Source: Caldilineaceae bacterium (lineage in GTDB: Bacteria > Chloroflexota > Anaerolineae > Caldilineales > Caldilineaceae). Taken from it: a DNA stretch of 64,000 nt. This document shows, piece after piece, positions 39,496 to 51,715 of the stretch (the stretch's first letter is position 1; each line of letters starts with the position of its first letter). The notes under the pieces are model-generated. The model searched no databases. It was given only the letters and a program-made list of their open reading frames with translations, and was not told the origin of the DNA. The stretch is from assembly GCA_019637685.1 (NCBI GenBank), contig JAHBVF010000034.1, positions 1 to 64,000 on the forward strand, read 5' to 3'. The translations under genes were made by a program, and so were the position numbers.

Positions 39496-40533
39496 ATGAA
39501 TAAAAAACAGGAAGCACCCACCCAATTGCTTGGCAAGAACGATACAGAGCTGACAGCCGTCTCCAATACGGCACACAGCCCTGTGGCCCGTGGATTGCTG
39601 GCGATTTTCGCCCGCCTCTTGCGCCCCGGCCTGACCACTGCCCTGGCCTTGCCCATTCTGTGGGGTCTGGCCCTGGCCCATTGGCACAGGGCCGAAATGA
39701 ATGGATGGATCATTGGGCTTCTCTTCATTGCAAATGGGGCCTTTGGCGTGGGGCTTTCTTTGGCCGGGCAATACGCGGATTTTGAACGCTGGCTGCGCAA
39801 TGAACGCATGGCAACCAGCCGCGAGGGCGTGTCGGGCGAGGACAAGCAGCCCTCTCCCCTCTTGGACGTTTTCCAACTTTTACACAGCCAACGGGTGCGG
39901 CCCGGCGCGGTGCGTAGTCTGGTCTTGCTCTGCCTCTGGATCACCGCGCTGGCCTACATCTGGTTGAGCCAGTTGGTCGGTTGGCCTTTGCTCTTTTTTG
40001 GGGTGGTCAGCATTCTGCTGGTGGTGGTCTCTCTCTTGCCGGCCATCCGCTATTCGCGCTGGTGGTGGCTGTTGGGCGACACAGCCGTGTTGGTGGCTGT
40101 CGGATTCCTGCCTGTGCTTTCTGCCTACTACGCCCATCAGGAGATGATCGACCGCTGGGTTTTGCTCTGTGCCATTGCGCCAGCCCTGCTGGCCTGGCTG
40201 ACTTTTATGGTTCACAATCTTCACACTTGGCGGCGGGATTGGCGGCTGCGTCGGGGCACAGCCGTGGCTGCCCTTGGCCCAGAACGCGCGCTGGACGGCG
40301 CGGCAGTAATGGGTGTGGCCGCGTTTACTTCTGTCCTGCTCTTGATGGCTTTGGATCGTCTGCCCCTTTCCTCCCTGCTGGTGCTGGGCGCACTCCCCCT
40401 ATTTTTGCGCGCGTTTACCCGCACCAACCAGCAACCGCTCACCTATGCCAGCGCTTCGTATGTGGTCGAACGGTCCACCCAGGCCGCGATTCTGGCTGGC
40501 CTGCTCTGGATGCTGGCACTCTGGAACGGTTGA
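39496..40533 (+). CDS. UbiA/MenA-like integral membrane protein with degenerate active site
   Basis: A 345-residue protein with eight to nine hydrophobic helices. Its layout follows MenA-type prenyltransferases: an RPGLTTALALPILWGLAL entry helix, GLSLAGQYADFERWL where MenA has its first Asp-rich motif, and YSRWWWLLGDTAVLVAVGFLPVLSAYY. HNLHTWRRDWRLRRGTAV then aligns with the second NDxxDxxxD segment, and LGPERALD follows. Both aspartate motifs are largely lost, so prenyl transfer is doubtful. It may be a diverged prenyl-binding protein or just a membrane protein of similar shape. ATG 39496 is favoured over GTG 39478 because the latter overlaps the -10 box. Confidence 0.5.
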   Translation: MNKKQEAPTQLLGKNDTELTAVSNTAHSPVARGLLAIFARLLRPGLTTALALPILWGLALAHWHRAEMNGWIIGLLFIANGAFGVGLSLAGQYADFERWLRNERMATSREGVSGEDKQPSPLLDVFQLLHSQRVRPGAVRSLVLLCLWITALAYIWLSQLVGWPLLFFGVVSILLVVVSLLPAIRYSRWWWLLGDTAVLVAVGFLPVLSAYYAHQEMIDRWVLLCAIAPALLAWLTFMVHNLHTWRRDWRLRRGTAVAALGPERALDGAAVMGVAAFTSVLLLMALDRLPLSSLLVLGALPLFLRAFTRTNQQPLTYASASYVVERSTQAAILAGLLWMLALWNG

Positions 40534-40622
40534 GCACGGGAATTGGGGACTGGCTTCCCTCCCACTCTCCAGCCACGGCGTCCTAATCTACTGCGCCCTA
40601 ACCCACTACGCCTTCACCCGCT

Positions 40623-41141
40623 ATGGCCGAACTCACCCGCAAGGAATTCTATCAATTGGCTATCGACTGCCGAGAGCGGGCGCTGGAACTGGCGCGCCAC
40701 GATCAGCACCGGGTGGTTCCATCCCAATGCCAAGAATTTAACCCCTGGCTGGCCGAACTGCAGAAATATGAGCGGCTGGCAGAGACAGTGGAAAAGCTAA
40801 GCCCGGCCCGGCCCATCACCCGCTGGCACGTGATGGGTGGGGTCTCGCTGGTCTGGATTCTGGTCATCTGGTTTTCGGGACAAGAACTGGGGCTGAACAG
40901 CCAACGGGCATTGAGTTTTACCCTGGCGGGCCTGCTCATTTTGGTCTACTTTTTACCCGAGCGGCTCTATGGCACAACCACAGAACAGTTGGAGGGGAAA
41001 GTTCTGCGGGTCGTGGAAACACTGGAAAAAATTCTCCAATCCCAGGAGATGGGATTTACCGAAGCGGCCTTTTTTCAGGTGAAGGATAATTTACAGGCCG
41101 CCCACGAGGAACTACGCCAGCAGATTCACCTGGCGCATTGA
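40623..41141 (+). CDS. Hypothetical two-helix membrane protein
   Basis: Unrecognised 172-residue protein. A charged alpha-helical N-terminus (about 1-60) leads to two closely spaced membrane helices (GGVSLVWILVIWFSG and ALSFTLAGLLILVYFLP, about 75-115). An amphipathic coiled-coil tail follows (EQLEGKVLRVVETLEKILQS, about 125-170). Both termini are therefore predicted on the same side. It lies 89 bases after the UbiA-like gene in the same direction and may be co-transcribed. Function unknown. Confidence 0.7.
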   Translation: MAELTRKEFYQLAIDCRERALELARHDQHRVVPSQCQEFNPWLAELQKYERLAETVEKLSPARPITRWHVMGGVSLVWILVIWFSGQELGLNSQRALSFTLAGLLILVYFLPERLYGTTTEQLEGKVLRVVETLEKILQSQEMGFTEAAFFQVKDNLQAAHEELRQQIHLAH

Positions 41142-41189
41142 GAAACAACAGGCGTGCCGGGCTTTCTGATCTGACACATCTGTTTCCCC

Positions 41190-41969
41190 TCACACCATCT
41201 GCGAAAAGTCCGGCTTGCGCTTCTCGAAGAAGGCTTGCAATGCCTCGGCGGCTTCTGGTCCTTGCAACTGCGCCCCAAAGACTGCCAATTCCGCGTCCAT
41301 TGTGCTGGCGACGAGATCGGCCTGGGCCGCCTTCATCAGCCGCTTTGTCTCGCGCAGGGCGGTGGGCGCTTTGGATGCCAGAAGCAGCGCTTTGCTGCGC
41401 GCCACATTCTCCACTTCCTCCGGCTCGAAAACTCCATTGACAAAACCCATCGCTACCGCCTGTTCCGCGCCAAAGGGTTCGGCCAGCATCAGCAATTCCG
41501 CGGCTTTGCGTTGGCCCAACAGTTGGGGCAAAAGCAGGCTGGACCCGGCTTCGGGAACCAATCCCAAGTCCACAAAGGGCAGGTGAAAACGGGCATTTGT
41601 GCCTGCATAGGCCAGATCGCAGTGAAGGAGAAGCGTCGTCCCGATGCCGATGGCAACGCCGCAGACCGCGGCCACCAGCGGCTTGGCAAATGCGCGCAGG
41701 GTGGGTAGAAATTGCACCACCGGGCTGTCCGGGCTGGTGGGCGGGCTGTTGAGAAAGTCCATCAGATCGTTGCCCGCGGTGAAGCATTCAGCGCTGCCGG
41801 TGATCAGCACGGCCCGCACTTCGTCGTCCGCGCTGGCCCGGTTGAGCGCGGCGGTAATTCCCGCGTACATCGCCAGTGTCAGCGCGTTCTTCTTGGCAGG
41901 CCGGTTGAGGCGGATGGTGAGAATGCGGTCGGAGAGATCGCTGAGGATAAGAGAATCTGAATTGGCCAT
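41190..41969 (-). CDS. Enoyl-CoA hydratase/isomerase (crotonase) family protein
   Basis: A 259-residue crotonase-fold protein. The oxyanion-hole segments SAECFTAGNDLMDF and VAAVCGVAIGIGTTLLLHCD are present, as is the glutamate in FVDLGLVPEAGSS. The hydratase's second catalytic glutamate is not obvious, so isomerase or hydratase activity cannot be fixed. ATG 41969 follows GGAGG at six bases; the longer frame to 42038 runs into a palindromic repeat and is rejected. It is co-oriented with the ABC exporter upstream, separated by that repeat. Confidence 0.88.
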   Translation of the reverse strand: MANSDSLILSDLSDRILTIRLNRPAKKNALTLAMYAGITAALNRASADDEVRAVLITGSAECFTAGNDLMDFLNSPPTSPDSPVVQFLPTLRAFAKPLVAAVCGVAIGIGTTLLLHCDLAYAGTNARFHLPFVDLGLVPEAGSSLLLPQLLGQRKAAELLMLAEPFGAEQAVAMGFVNGVFEPEEVENVARSKALLLASKAPTALRETKRLMKAAQADLVASTMDAELAVFGAQLQGPEAAEALQAFFEKRKPDFSQMV

Positions 41970-41991
41970 TGTGCCTCCGTTCGATTGTGAG

Positions 41992-42040
41992 GCGTGAAAC
42001 GTGAAACGTGAGTTCAATCGGATCTTCTCACGTTTCACGC
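41992..42040. repeat. Palindrome GCGTGAAACGTGA
   Basis: A 13-bp perfect stem (41992-42004 with 42028-42040) between the crotonase and ABC genes. A GTGAGGCG palindrome at 57641-57691 shares the GTGAGGCG...AAACGTGAAA start. Confidence 0.6.
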
Positions 42041-42065
42041 TTCCCGTTTCTGTGGCAAAAAAGTG

Positions 42066-43883
<1,818 letters not shown>

Positions 43884-43912
43884 CGGGGGATGTTCCTGGG
43901 TTGGAAGAATAA

Positions 43913-44273
43913 CTCTACTGCAAAAACTGTTGTAGCCACTGGTAAACGCGGGCGAGAAAAAGGATTCTCCCCTGAAATTCTCTGCGCCTCGGCGTCTCCG
44001 CGGGAGACAGCACTCTTTTTGCAGTGGACGCAAGAATAGAGCACGGACAACGCGGATCGGGCGGATTTGCACGGACACAGTTGCCTATCCGTTCCCACCG
44101 CGCCCCGTCTCGCTATTGTACCACAGGGCCTGTAGACCGACTGATTCCGGCAAGCCCTCAGTACTCTTGTCCACCGAGCCGCGCCCGCCCGGCATTTTTC
44201 TCCTGAATCTCGTCGCGTTGCCTCCGCGCCCTCTGTGACTCCGCAGTGCAATTGACCTTTTTGCAGTAGACTC
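43913..44273. repeat. TCTACTGCAAAAA-type inverted elements
   Basis: The 394-base gap upstream of the ABC exporter holds two repeats. The first (43913-44025) is bounded by ACTGCAAAAA (43917-43926) and TTTTTGCAGT (44016-44025). The second (44195-44273) is an inverted copy of 35758-35836, except that its 23-bp core (44224-44246) keeps the opposite orientation relative to its flanks. No gene is seen. Confidence 0.7.
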
Positions 44274-44278
44274 TTTCC

Positions 44279-45187
44279 TCACTCTTCCCCAAAGGGATAG
44301 CTTTTCACATCTTTCTCAATCGCCGCGATTAGCCGGGTGAACTCCCGGCGGTCGTCCGCGTCCAGGGCCTGCTTGCCCGCGGGCGCACGCTCGACAGTGG
44401 AGGTAAAGACTCCCCGGCGCTTGAGGATATAGCGCATCATTGCGTGATTTTCCAGGATAATCAGTGGCAGCAGGCGGCGATGCAGTTCTCGCGCCGCGTC
44501 CTCATCTCCGGCCCAGAGCAGTTCCATCACCTGGGCCAGCAGGTCGGCGATCTCGCAGGCGGGCATACAGCCGTTGGCCCCGCGCAGATATTCGTCGGTC
44601 ATCACTTTGCCCGCGGCGCCGCCAAAGATCGTCTTTACCTGGCTCCCCACCAGTTTGTGGACTTCGGCGATGTGCTTGGGGCCGGGCTGACGCTCCTCTT
44701 TGATGTACTCAATCGACGGCACGTCCTGCACCAGTTGGGCGATCTGCTCGCCGGTGAGGGGTGCGTAGGCGTCGGCATTCTGCACAACCAGCGGCCCGTC
44801 ATAGACATCGGCCATGCGCTTGTACATTTCGATGGCCGTGGCTGCATTCGTGCGGGCCGGGGCCATGGCGATAATCGCATCCGCGCCGGCTTTCTGGGCT
44901 TCCTTGGCAAAAAGCAGCACCTGGGGCACGGAGACGCCAGAGCAGCCGAAGATCAACGGCAGCCTTCCGTCAATGACATCCATCACTTCGTTCAGGCCAC
45001 GGATGCGCTCCTGCTCGCCCAGAAAGTAGAATTCGCCCACCATCACCGGCCAGACAATGCCGTGCTGGCCGCTGCGACAGCAGAAATCAGCCGCCGCGCG
45101 CAGGTCGGGGATGTGGATTTCCAGATCGTCCTGATAGGGGGTGGGCAGCAGGCCGAAGACACCTTTGAGATGATCAAACCGAGCCAT
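44279..45187 (-). CDS. DapA/DHDPS-family lyase, substrate uncertain
   Basis: A 302-residue (beta/alpha)8 class I aldolase-type protein of the dihydrodipicolinate synthase / N-acetylneuraminate lyase family. The Schiff-base lysine is K163 in IEYIKEERQPG and the length is standard. The usual GTTGE substrate-binding motif reads WPVMVGEFYFL, and the YNxPxRT segment is replaced by VVQNADAYAP. It is therefore probably a sugar-acid (for example 2-keto-3-deoxy acid) lyase rather than true DapA. ATG 45187 follows AAGGAG. Divergence from the beta-glucuronidase gene suggests a role in uronic-acid catabolism. Confidence 0.8.
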   Translation of the reverse strand: MARFDHLKGVFGLLPTPYQDDLEIHIPDLRAAADFCCRSGQHGIVWPVMVGEFYFLGEQERIRGLNEVMDVIDGRLPLIFGCSGVSVPQVLLFAKEAQKAGADAIIAMAPARTNAATAIEMYKRMADVYDGPLVVQNADAYAPLTGEQIAQLVQDVPSIEYIKEERQPGPKHIAEVHKLVGSQVKTIFGGAAGKVMTDEYLRGANGCMPACEIADLLAQVMELLWAGDEDAARELHRRLLPLIILENHAMMRYILKRRGVFTSTVERAPAGKQALDADDRREFTRLIAAIEKDVKSYPFGEE

Positions 45188-45338
45188 TGGATTAGTCTCC
45201 TTGGGTGGGTGGAAGCAGTATCTGGCAGTGTATCACCAGCACGCAGAGATGGCAATCATCCACCCGGCAGGCAAGAGCCGATCAGAGGCATTTTCATAAA
45301 CCCGGATGGTTTGTTATTCTGCAAGTAACAGCCTCCGC

Positions 45339-47316
<1,978 letters not shown>

Positions 47317-47487
47317 GGCTATCCTTCCCATCTGCGATAGAATTTGGCTTGGATTTTCTGCGTTTGACAGCCCCCGACAGAAGGCTTAGGATGTCTGTAC
47401 CTGCTGATTGTAAGCACGCTTCCTGTCTTTCGTTGTACCGCACCACAAATCCTGATGTTTTGTCGAATAGCCTACGGGAGGAACAAA

Positions 47488-48858
47488 ATGACTGCCCAGA
47501 GAAAAAATGGTTTCAGCCGACGTGATATTCTGCGCTTTGCGGTTACAGGCAGCGGTCTGCTTATAACCGCGGCCTGCGTGCCCCCACCAGCGGGTCAGCC
47601 CTCTGCCGATGCACCAGCGGCCAGCGCGCCCCCGGCTGAAAAGGCGCAGATGAGTGTGGCAACCCATCACTCAGCCGTCCACGACTATCAGCGCGAGTTT
47701 GCCCGACGCTGGGCAGAAGCCCACGCGGACACCGTAGATTTGCAGATCGAGACGGTCAACTACGGCGAGATGTCCAAACTGCAATTGGCACGCTATGCCT
47801 CTGGCACACTCTGGGATCTGATCTTCAGCGGCATCAAATGGTTCCCCTTCTCGGCCTCCAAAGGAATGTTCCTGCCCCTGGACGATCGCCTCTCCGCGCG
47901 GGATGATGCCAACCTGGACGACTTCTTCACCACAGCGCTGGAAGGTGGCAAACTGGACGGCGTACTCTACGGATTGGCTTTCATTATTCATCCGGGCAAC
48001 CCCGCGGTTGTTGGCGTCAATCTGGACTTGTTGGATGCAGCCGGGTTGGAACCGCCAACCGATGACTGGAAGGTTGACGAGTTTGCGGCCATGGCCAGCG
48101 CGCTGAGCGACCCGGACAACAACATCTTCGGCACAGATTACCTTCCCGGCAGCTACTACGACTTTGAATCCCTGGCCCGGGCCTATGGCACGGATATGAT
48201 GGACCCGGAACGCAAAGAGTTTCGTTTTGGCACAGACGAGAAAAACATCGAAGCAGCCCGCTGGCTTACCAGCCTGCGGACTGAATTGGGCGCGGCCCCA
48301 TCCCGCAGCAACGCTGGCATCGAGGGCCTGGACTTTGTATCGGGGACTGTCGGCCTGGGCGTTATGGGGACCTACGGTGTCAGCGGCGCGATCACGCAAA
48401 TTGGCGATGGCTTTCGCCAGGACTATGTGCTCTTCCCCCTGGGGCCGGAGGGCATCCGGGGGTATACCGCATTCCACTCCAATTTCTCCTGCGCGGCGGA
48501 TACAAAATACCCCGATCTGGCAGTCGATCTCCTGCTCTATCTCACCTCGACCGAAGCTGGGCTATGGGCCAGCCTGGAGCAGGGCACAGGCCAGCCCAAC
48601 GGGCGCAAATCTGTATGGAGCAACCCGGAGGTGCTGGCAAAATCCCACCCGGTGATCGAACGGGCGCTCAACAAACTCTTCCTGGCGGAAGATGTCCAGG
48701 GACCCTTCCCCATGCCCTACAATCTGCGTTTTGACGAATTGCAGGACAACTGGGCCAACACCTCGCCGGATATCTTTTTTGGCGATCTGGAGTTTGCAGA
48801 AGGAATACAAATTGTACAGGATTCCTGCCAGGAAATTATGGATCAACCACGCGCGTAG
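47488..48858 (+). CDS. ABC-type extracellular solute-binding lipoprotein
   Basis: A 456-residue periplasm/surface sugar-binding protein of the family 1 type. The N-terminus has a Tat-like twin arginine (SRRDILRF), a hydrophobic stretch and a lipobox ending TAAC (about residue 30), then an Ala/Pro linker. The mature part shows the alternating domains of sugar-binding proteins (LDDRLSARDDANLDDFF, GVLYGLAFIIHPGNPAVV). ATG 47488 follows GGGAGGAA. No permease or ATPase gene is next to it, so it must dock with a transporter encoded elsewhere. Position between glucuronidase and sulfatase suggests an acidic oligosaccharide ligand. Confidence 0.87.
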   Translation: MTAQRKNGFSRRDILRFAVTGSGLLITAACVPPPAGQPSADAPAASAPPAEKAQMSVATHHSAVHDYQREFARRWAEAHADTVDLQIETVNYGEMSKLQLARYASGTLWDLIFSGIKWFPFSASKGMFLPLDDRLSARDDANLDDFFTTALEGGKLDGVLYGLAFIIHPGNPAVVGVNLDLLDAAGLEPPTDDWKVDEFAAMASALSDPDNNIFGTDYLPGSYYDFESLARAYGTDMMDPERKEFRFGTDEKNIEAARWLTSLRTELGAAPSRSNAGIEGLDFVSGTVGLGVMGTYGVSGAITQIGDGFRQDYVLFPLGPEGIRGYTAFHSNFSCAADTKYPDLAVDLLLYLTSTEAGLWASLEQGTGQPNGRKSVWSNPEVLAKSHPVIERALNKLFLAEDVQGPFPMPYNLRFDELQDNWANTSPDIFFGDLEFAEGIQIVQDSCQEIMDQPRA

Positions 48859-48870
48859 AAAGATTGAACA

Positions 48871-50283
48871 ATGAGTCGGAAAGACAACAGATCACAGCCA
48901 AATTTCCTGGTCATTATGTCTGACGAGCATGCGCCGATGTTCAGCGGGGCCTATGGACACCCGCTTGTGCGCACGCCCCATCTGGACCGGCTGGCAGAGC
49001 AGGGTGTTCTCTTTGAGAACGCCTACTGCAACTCGCCCCTGTGCGCGCCCTCGCGCATGTCGTTTATGACGGGCCGCTACATCCACCACATCGGCACCTG
49101 GGACAATTCGTCGCCCCTGGCTTCCGACGCGGTGACGTGGGCGCATCTGCTGCGGGCCGTGGGCTACGATGTGGTCCTGTCCGGCAAACAACACTTTTTG
49201 GGTCCAGACAAACTCCACGGCTTTCGCACCCAATTGGCCAGAGACATCCACGGCGAAAATCTCCACGCTCTCCACCCCTGGGCCGACGGCATTGTCCCCG
49301 CAGAGAAGCCCTGGCCAGGCGTCGATCAGGCCCGCGCCGGCACAACCCGGGAGATCGAAGTGGATGACCTGGCCGAGAAAGAGGCTCTGGCCTATCTGGC
49401 AGACCCGGCGCGGCAGGAGCAGCCCTGGGCACTGAACGTCTCATTCATCGCCCCCCATTTCCCCCTGATCGTGCCCCAGCCCTATTGGGATATGTACCCG
49501 GAAGAGGCGGTAGACCTGCCCCACATCCCGCCCGGCCATCTGGAAAATCAGCACCCGGTCTACAAACGTATGCGCCAGATGTTCGGCCTGGCTGACTTTC
49601 CAGAAGCGGACCTGCGACGGGCACGGGTGGGCTACTACGGGCTGATCACCTATCTGGACGACAAAATCGGGCGGCTGATCGAAACCCTGGAACAGACGGG
49701 TCAGATGGAGAATACTGTCATCATCTATGTCAGCGATCACGGGGAGATGGCTGGTGCCCACGGCATGTGGCGCAAGTCCAACTTCTATGAAGAATCAGCC
49801 CGCATCCCGATGGTTATCTCTTGGCCGCAGAAGCTGGCCCAGGGACGGCGGGTGACACAGGTGGTCTCGCTGGTCGATCTGGTGGCAACCGTTCTCGATC
49901 TGGCCGATGCGCCCGCGGTTGCTCCGCTGGATGGCGAGAGTCTGCTGCCCCTGGCCCAGGCAGGGGATGCCGCTGATGCATTGGCCGAATGGAAGGACGA
50001 AGCCTTCTCCGAATATCTGGCCCACGGCGTGGCCCGGCCCATGGCAATGCTGCGCCGGGGTCGCTACAAACTCAATTACAGCCTGGACGATCCGGTGGAA
50101 CTCTACGATCTGGAAGAAGACCCCAACGAGTTTCATAACCTGGGCAACGACCCGGCCTATGAGGGGATACGGGAACCCATGCGGAGCCAACTGCTCTCCC
50201 ATTGGAATCCGGTTGAATTGGAACAGCGCATTCGCCAGAGCCAGACCGAGCGAGTGCTGATTCGGATGTCTGCCGGTACGTAG
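48871..50283 (+). CDS. Formylglycine-dependent sulfatase
   Basis: A 470-residue arylsulfatase-type enzyme that removes sulfate esters. Metal ligands lie in FLVIMSDEHAP. The modification motif is SPLCAPSRMSFMTGR with C58 to be converted to formylglycine. A histidine-rich site YVSDHGEMAGAHGMWRKSNFYEE follows. The first ligand pair reads SDEH instead of the common DDQ. No signal peptide is evident, so it is probably cytoplasmic and acts after uptake. It starts 12 bases after the solute-binding gene. A maturation enzyme is not in this window. Confidence 0.9.
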   Translation: MSRKDNRSQPNFLVIMSDEHAPMFSGAYGHPLVRTPHLDRLAEQGVLFENAYCNSPLCAPSRMSFMTGRYIHHIGTWDNSSPLASDAVTWAHLLRAVGYDVVLSGKQHFLGPDKLHGFRTQLARDIHGENLHALHPWADGIVPAEKPWPGVDQARAGTTREIEVDDLAEKEALAYLADPARQEQPWALNVSFIAPHFPLIVPQPYWDMYPEEAVDLPHIPPGHLENQHPVYKRMRQMFGLADFPEADLRRARVGYYGLITYLDDKIGRLIETLEQTGQMENTVIIYVSDHGEMAGAHGMWRKSNFYEESARIPMVISWPQKLAQGRRVTQVVSLVDLVATVLDLADAPAVAPLDGESLLPLAQAGDAADALAEWKDEAFSEYLAHGVARPMAMLRRGRYKLNYSLDDPVELYDLEEDPNEFHNLGNDPAYEGIREPMRSQLLSHWNPVELEQRIRQSQTERVLIRMSAGT

Positions 50284-50324
50284 GAGTACTGCGGAGTTGA
50301 CGGGAACGCTGTTCTGTTCAATCT

Positions 50325-50389
50325 TTTCGCCACGAATGGCATGAATGCTGTCTGAACCATTGGCACCATTCGTGCCATCCGTGGCGAAA
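50325..50389. repeat. Palindrome TTTCGCCACGAATGGC
   Basis: A 16-bp stem with one mismatch (50325-50340 with 50374-50389) just after the sulfatase. Possible terminator or dispersed repeat. Confidence 0.6.
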
Positions 50390-50501
50390 TTTTTTTCCTC
50401 TTCGCACAGCACGCAGCCTACCCAGCCGTCAAAGTCCCGCGTGAAGACCCGGCGGATGTCGCGACACGACACAGCCCGGACTGCTCCCGGCCACAGATGC
50501 T

Positions 50502-50558
50502 GCCCATTTGCTGGCCGAGCGCTGGAATCAGCCCGGATCGGACAGGCCGGGGGAATAG
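50502..50558 (+). pseudogene. Duplicated 3' end of the beta-glucuronidase gene
   Basis: 57 bases match the end of the glucuronidase gene (47260-47316) at 54 positions, including the [13 protein letters not shown] end and the TAG stop. There is no upstream coding sequence. The pair forms direct repeats around the solute-binding and sulfatase genes. The rest of the 446-base gap (50284-50729) holds one palindrome and nothing else recognisable. Confidence 0.8.
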
Positions 50559-50729
50559 GTGGAGATAACAATGCACGACTACTTCGATTTGGGCACACAC
50601 GTACGCGCAGTGACAACGGATTCGCCAGAAGCCAGCGCTGGTGGAACCGGGGCCTGCTGTGGCGTTCAGCGCGTCTTGCTTTTGTGCTGTGGGCGACTGT
50701 GCCTGCACCTGCGATTGAATGGATGAAGA

Positions 50730-51578
50730 ATGCGCGTTCTTGAGTGGGCAGCCATTCTGCCAACCCGACTTAAAATCATCCTCACGCTTCTGCTTGTGAT
50801 GCTGCTTGGTACTATCGATTTTCTTACTGGTGTAGAGTTGAGTTCTTCTCTCTTCTATCTGGCCCCCATCGCGTTTGCCGCCTGGACAATCAGTACACGA
50901 TTCGGACAGATTACCGCGCTGCTCAGTGCTGCTGTCTGGTTCTGGGCAGAGGTGGGCAGTGGCAAAGTCTATTCAAACCCCATTCTGTACGCCTGGAACA
51001 CAGGCATCCGTTTTGGGATATTTCTGATTATCGCGGTTCTGCTCTCCCGGCTGCGCCAGGCGTTGGTGACCGAACAAAAGCTTGCCCGCAATGACTACTT
51101 GACCCAAGCCCACAACCGGCGCTATTTTTTCGAGATCGCGGAGAAAGAAATTCTGCGATCCAGCCGCTATCAACACCCGCTCTCGCTGGCCTACATCGAT
51201 CTGGACAATTTCAAGCAGGTGAATGATCGGCTGGGCCACGCAGAGGGGGACGCTATGTTGCGACGGGTTGTCGAGGGCCTGCGACAGAACTTGCGCCTCT
51301 CGGACAGTGTGGGTCGCCTGGGGGGGGATGAATTTGTGATTCTGCTGCCCGAAACCGACGCAGAAGCAGCCAAAGTCACAATGGCCCGGGTTGCAGCCCA
51401 GCTCTGCCGGGTGAATCAGGTGGAAACGCCGATTGTGACTTTTAGCATTGGAGTGGTCAGTTGCTATGAACAACTCCCAGACCTGACAGAGCTTGTGAAA
51501 CTGGCCGACGCGGCGATGTACGAGGCGAAATCAGCCGGCAAAAATCAGATTGTCTTTGTTGCGGTGGGTGGGCCATAA
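50730..51578 (+). CDS. Membrane-bound diguanylate cyclase
   Basis: Makes the second messenger c-di-GMP from two GTP. The 282-residue protein has four to five membrane helices (about residues 12-108), a short linker and a complete GGDEF domain (about 115-280). Expected motifs are DYLTQAHNRRYF, SLAYIDLDNFKQVNDRLGH and an intact active-site GGDEF near 198-202. A product-inhibition RLSD site lies five residues before it. There is no separate sensory domain, so the membrane region is the likely sensor. It stands alone, transcribed in the same direction as the glucuronidase cluster. Confidence 0.92.
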   Translation: MRVLEWAAILPTRLKIILTLLLVMLLGTIDFLTGVELSSSLFYLAPIAFAAWTISTRFGQITALLSAAVWFWAEVGSGKVYSNPILYAWNTGIRFGIFLIIAVLLSRLRQALVTEQKLARNDYLTQAHNRRYFFEIAEKEILRSSRYQHPLSLAYIDLDNFKQVNDRLGHAEGDAMLRRVVEGLRQNLRLSDSVGRLGGDEFVILLPETDAEAAKVTMARVAAQLCRVNQVETPIVTFSIGVVSCYEQLPDLTELVKLADAAMYEAKSAGKNQIVFVAVGGP

Positions 51579-51639
51579 ACCCAATTTTGAGATTAGTGTT
51601 CGTGCCCATATCAGGCACAACCAGCAATGAAACTGGGGA

Positions 51640-51707
51640 CGCAGATTACGCAGAAGACACAGATTACGCAGATTCTACCCGTGTTTATCAGTGTTCATCA
51701 GTGGCTA
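51640..51707. repeat. Short dispersed repeats in convergent gap
   Basis: CAGATTACGCAGA occurs twice in tandem context, followed at 51692-51707 by TGTTCATCAGTGGCTA, the complement of the direct repeat that flanks the element at 20253-20407. It lies between two convergent genes. Confidence 0.6.
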
Positions 51708-51715
51708 TTTTCAGG

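Noticed and set aside
44279-45187. Calling the lyase DapA of lysine synthesis
   Set aside because: The lysine is conserved but the GTTGE and YNxPxRT motifs are not, and the context is sugar catabolism.
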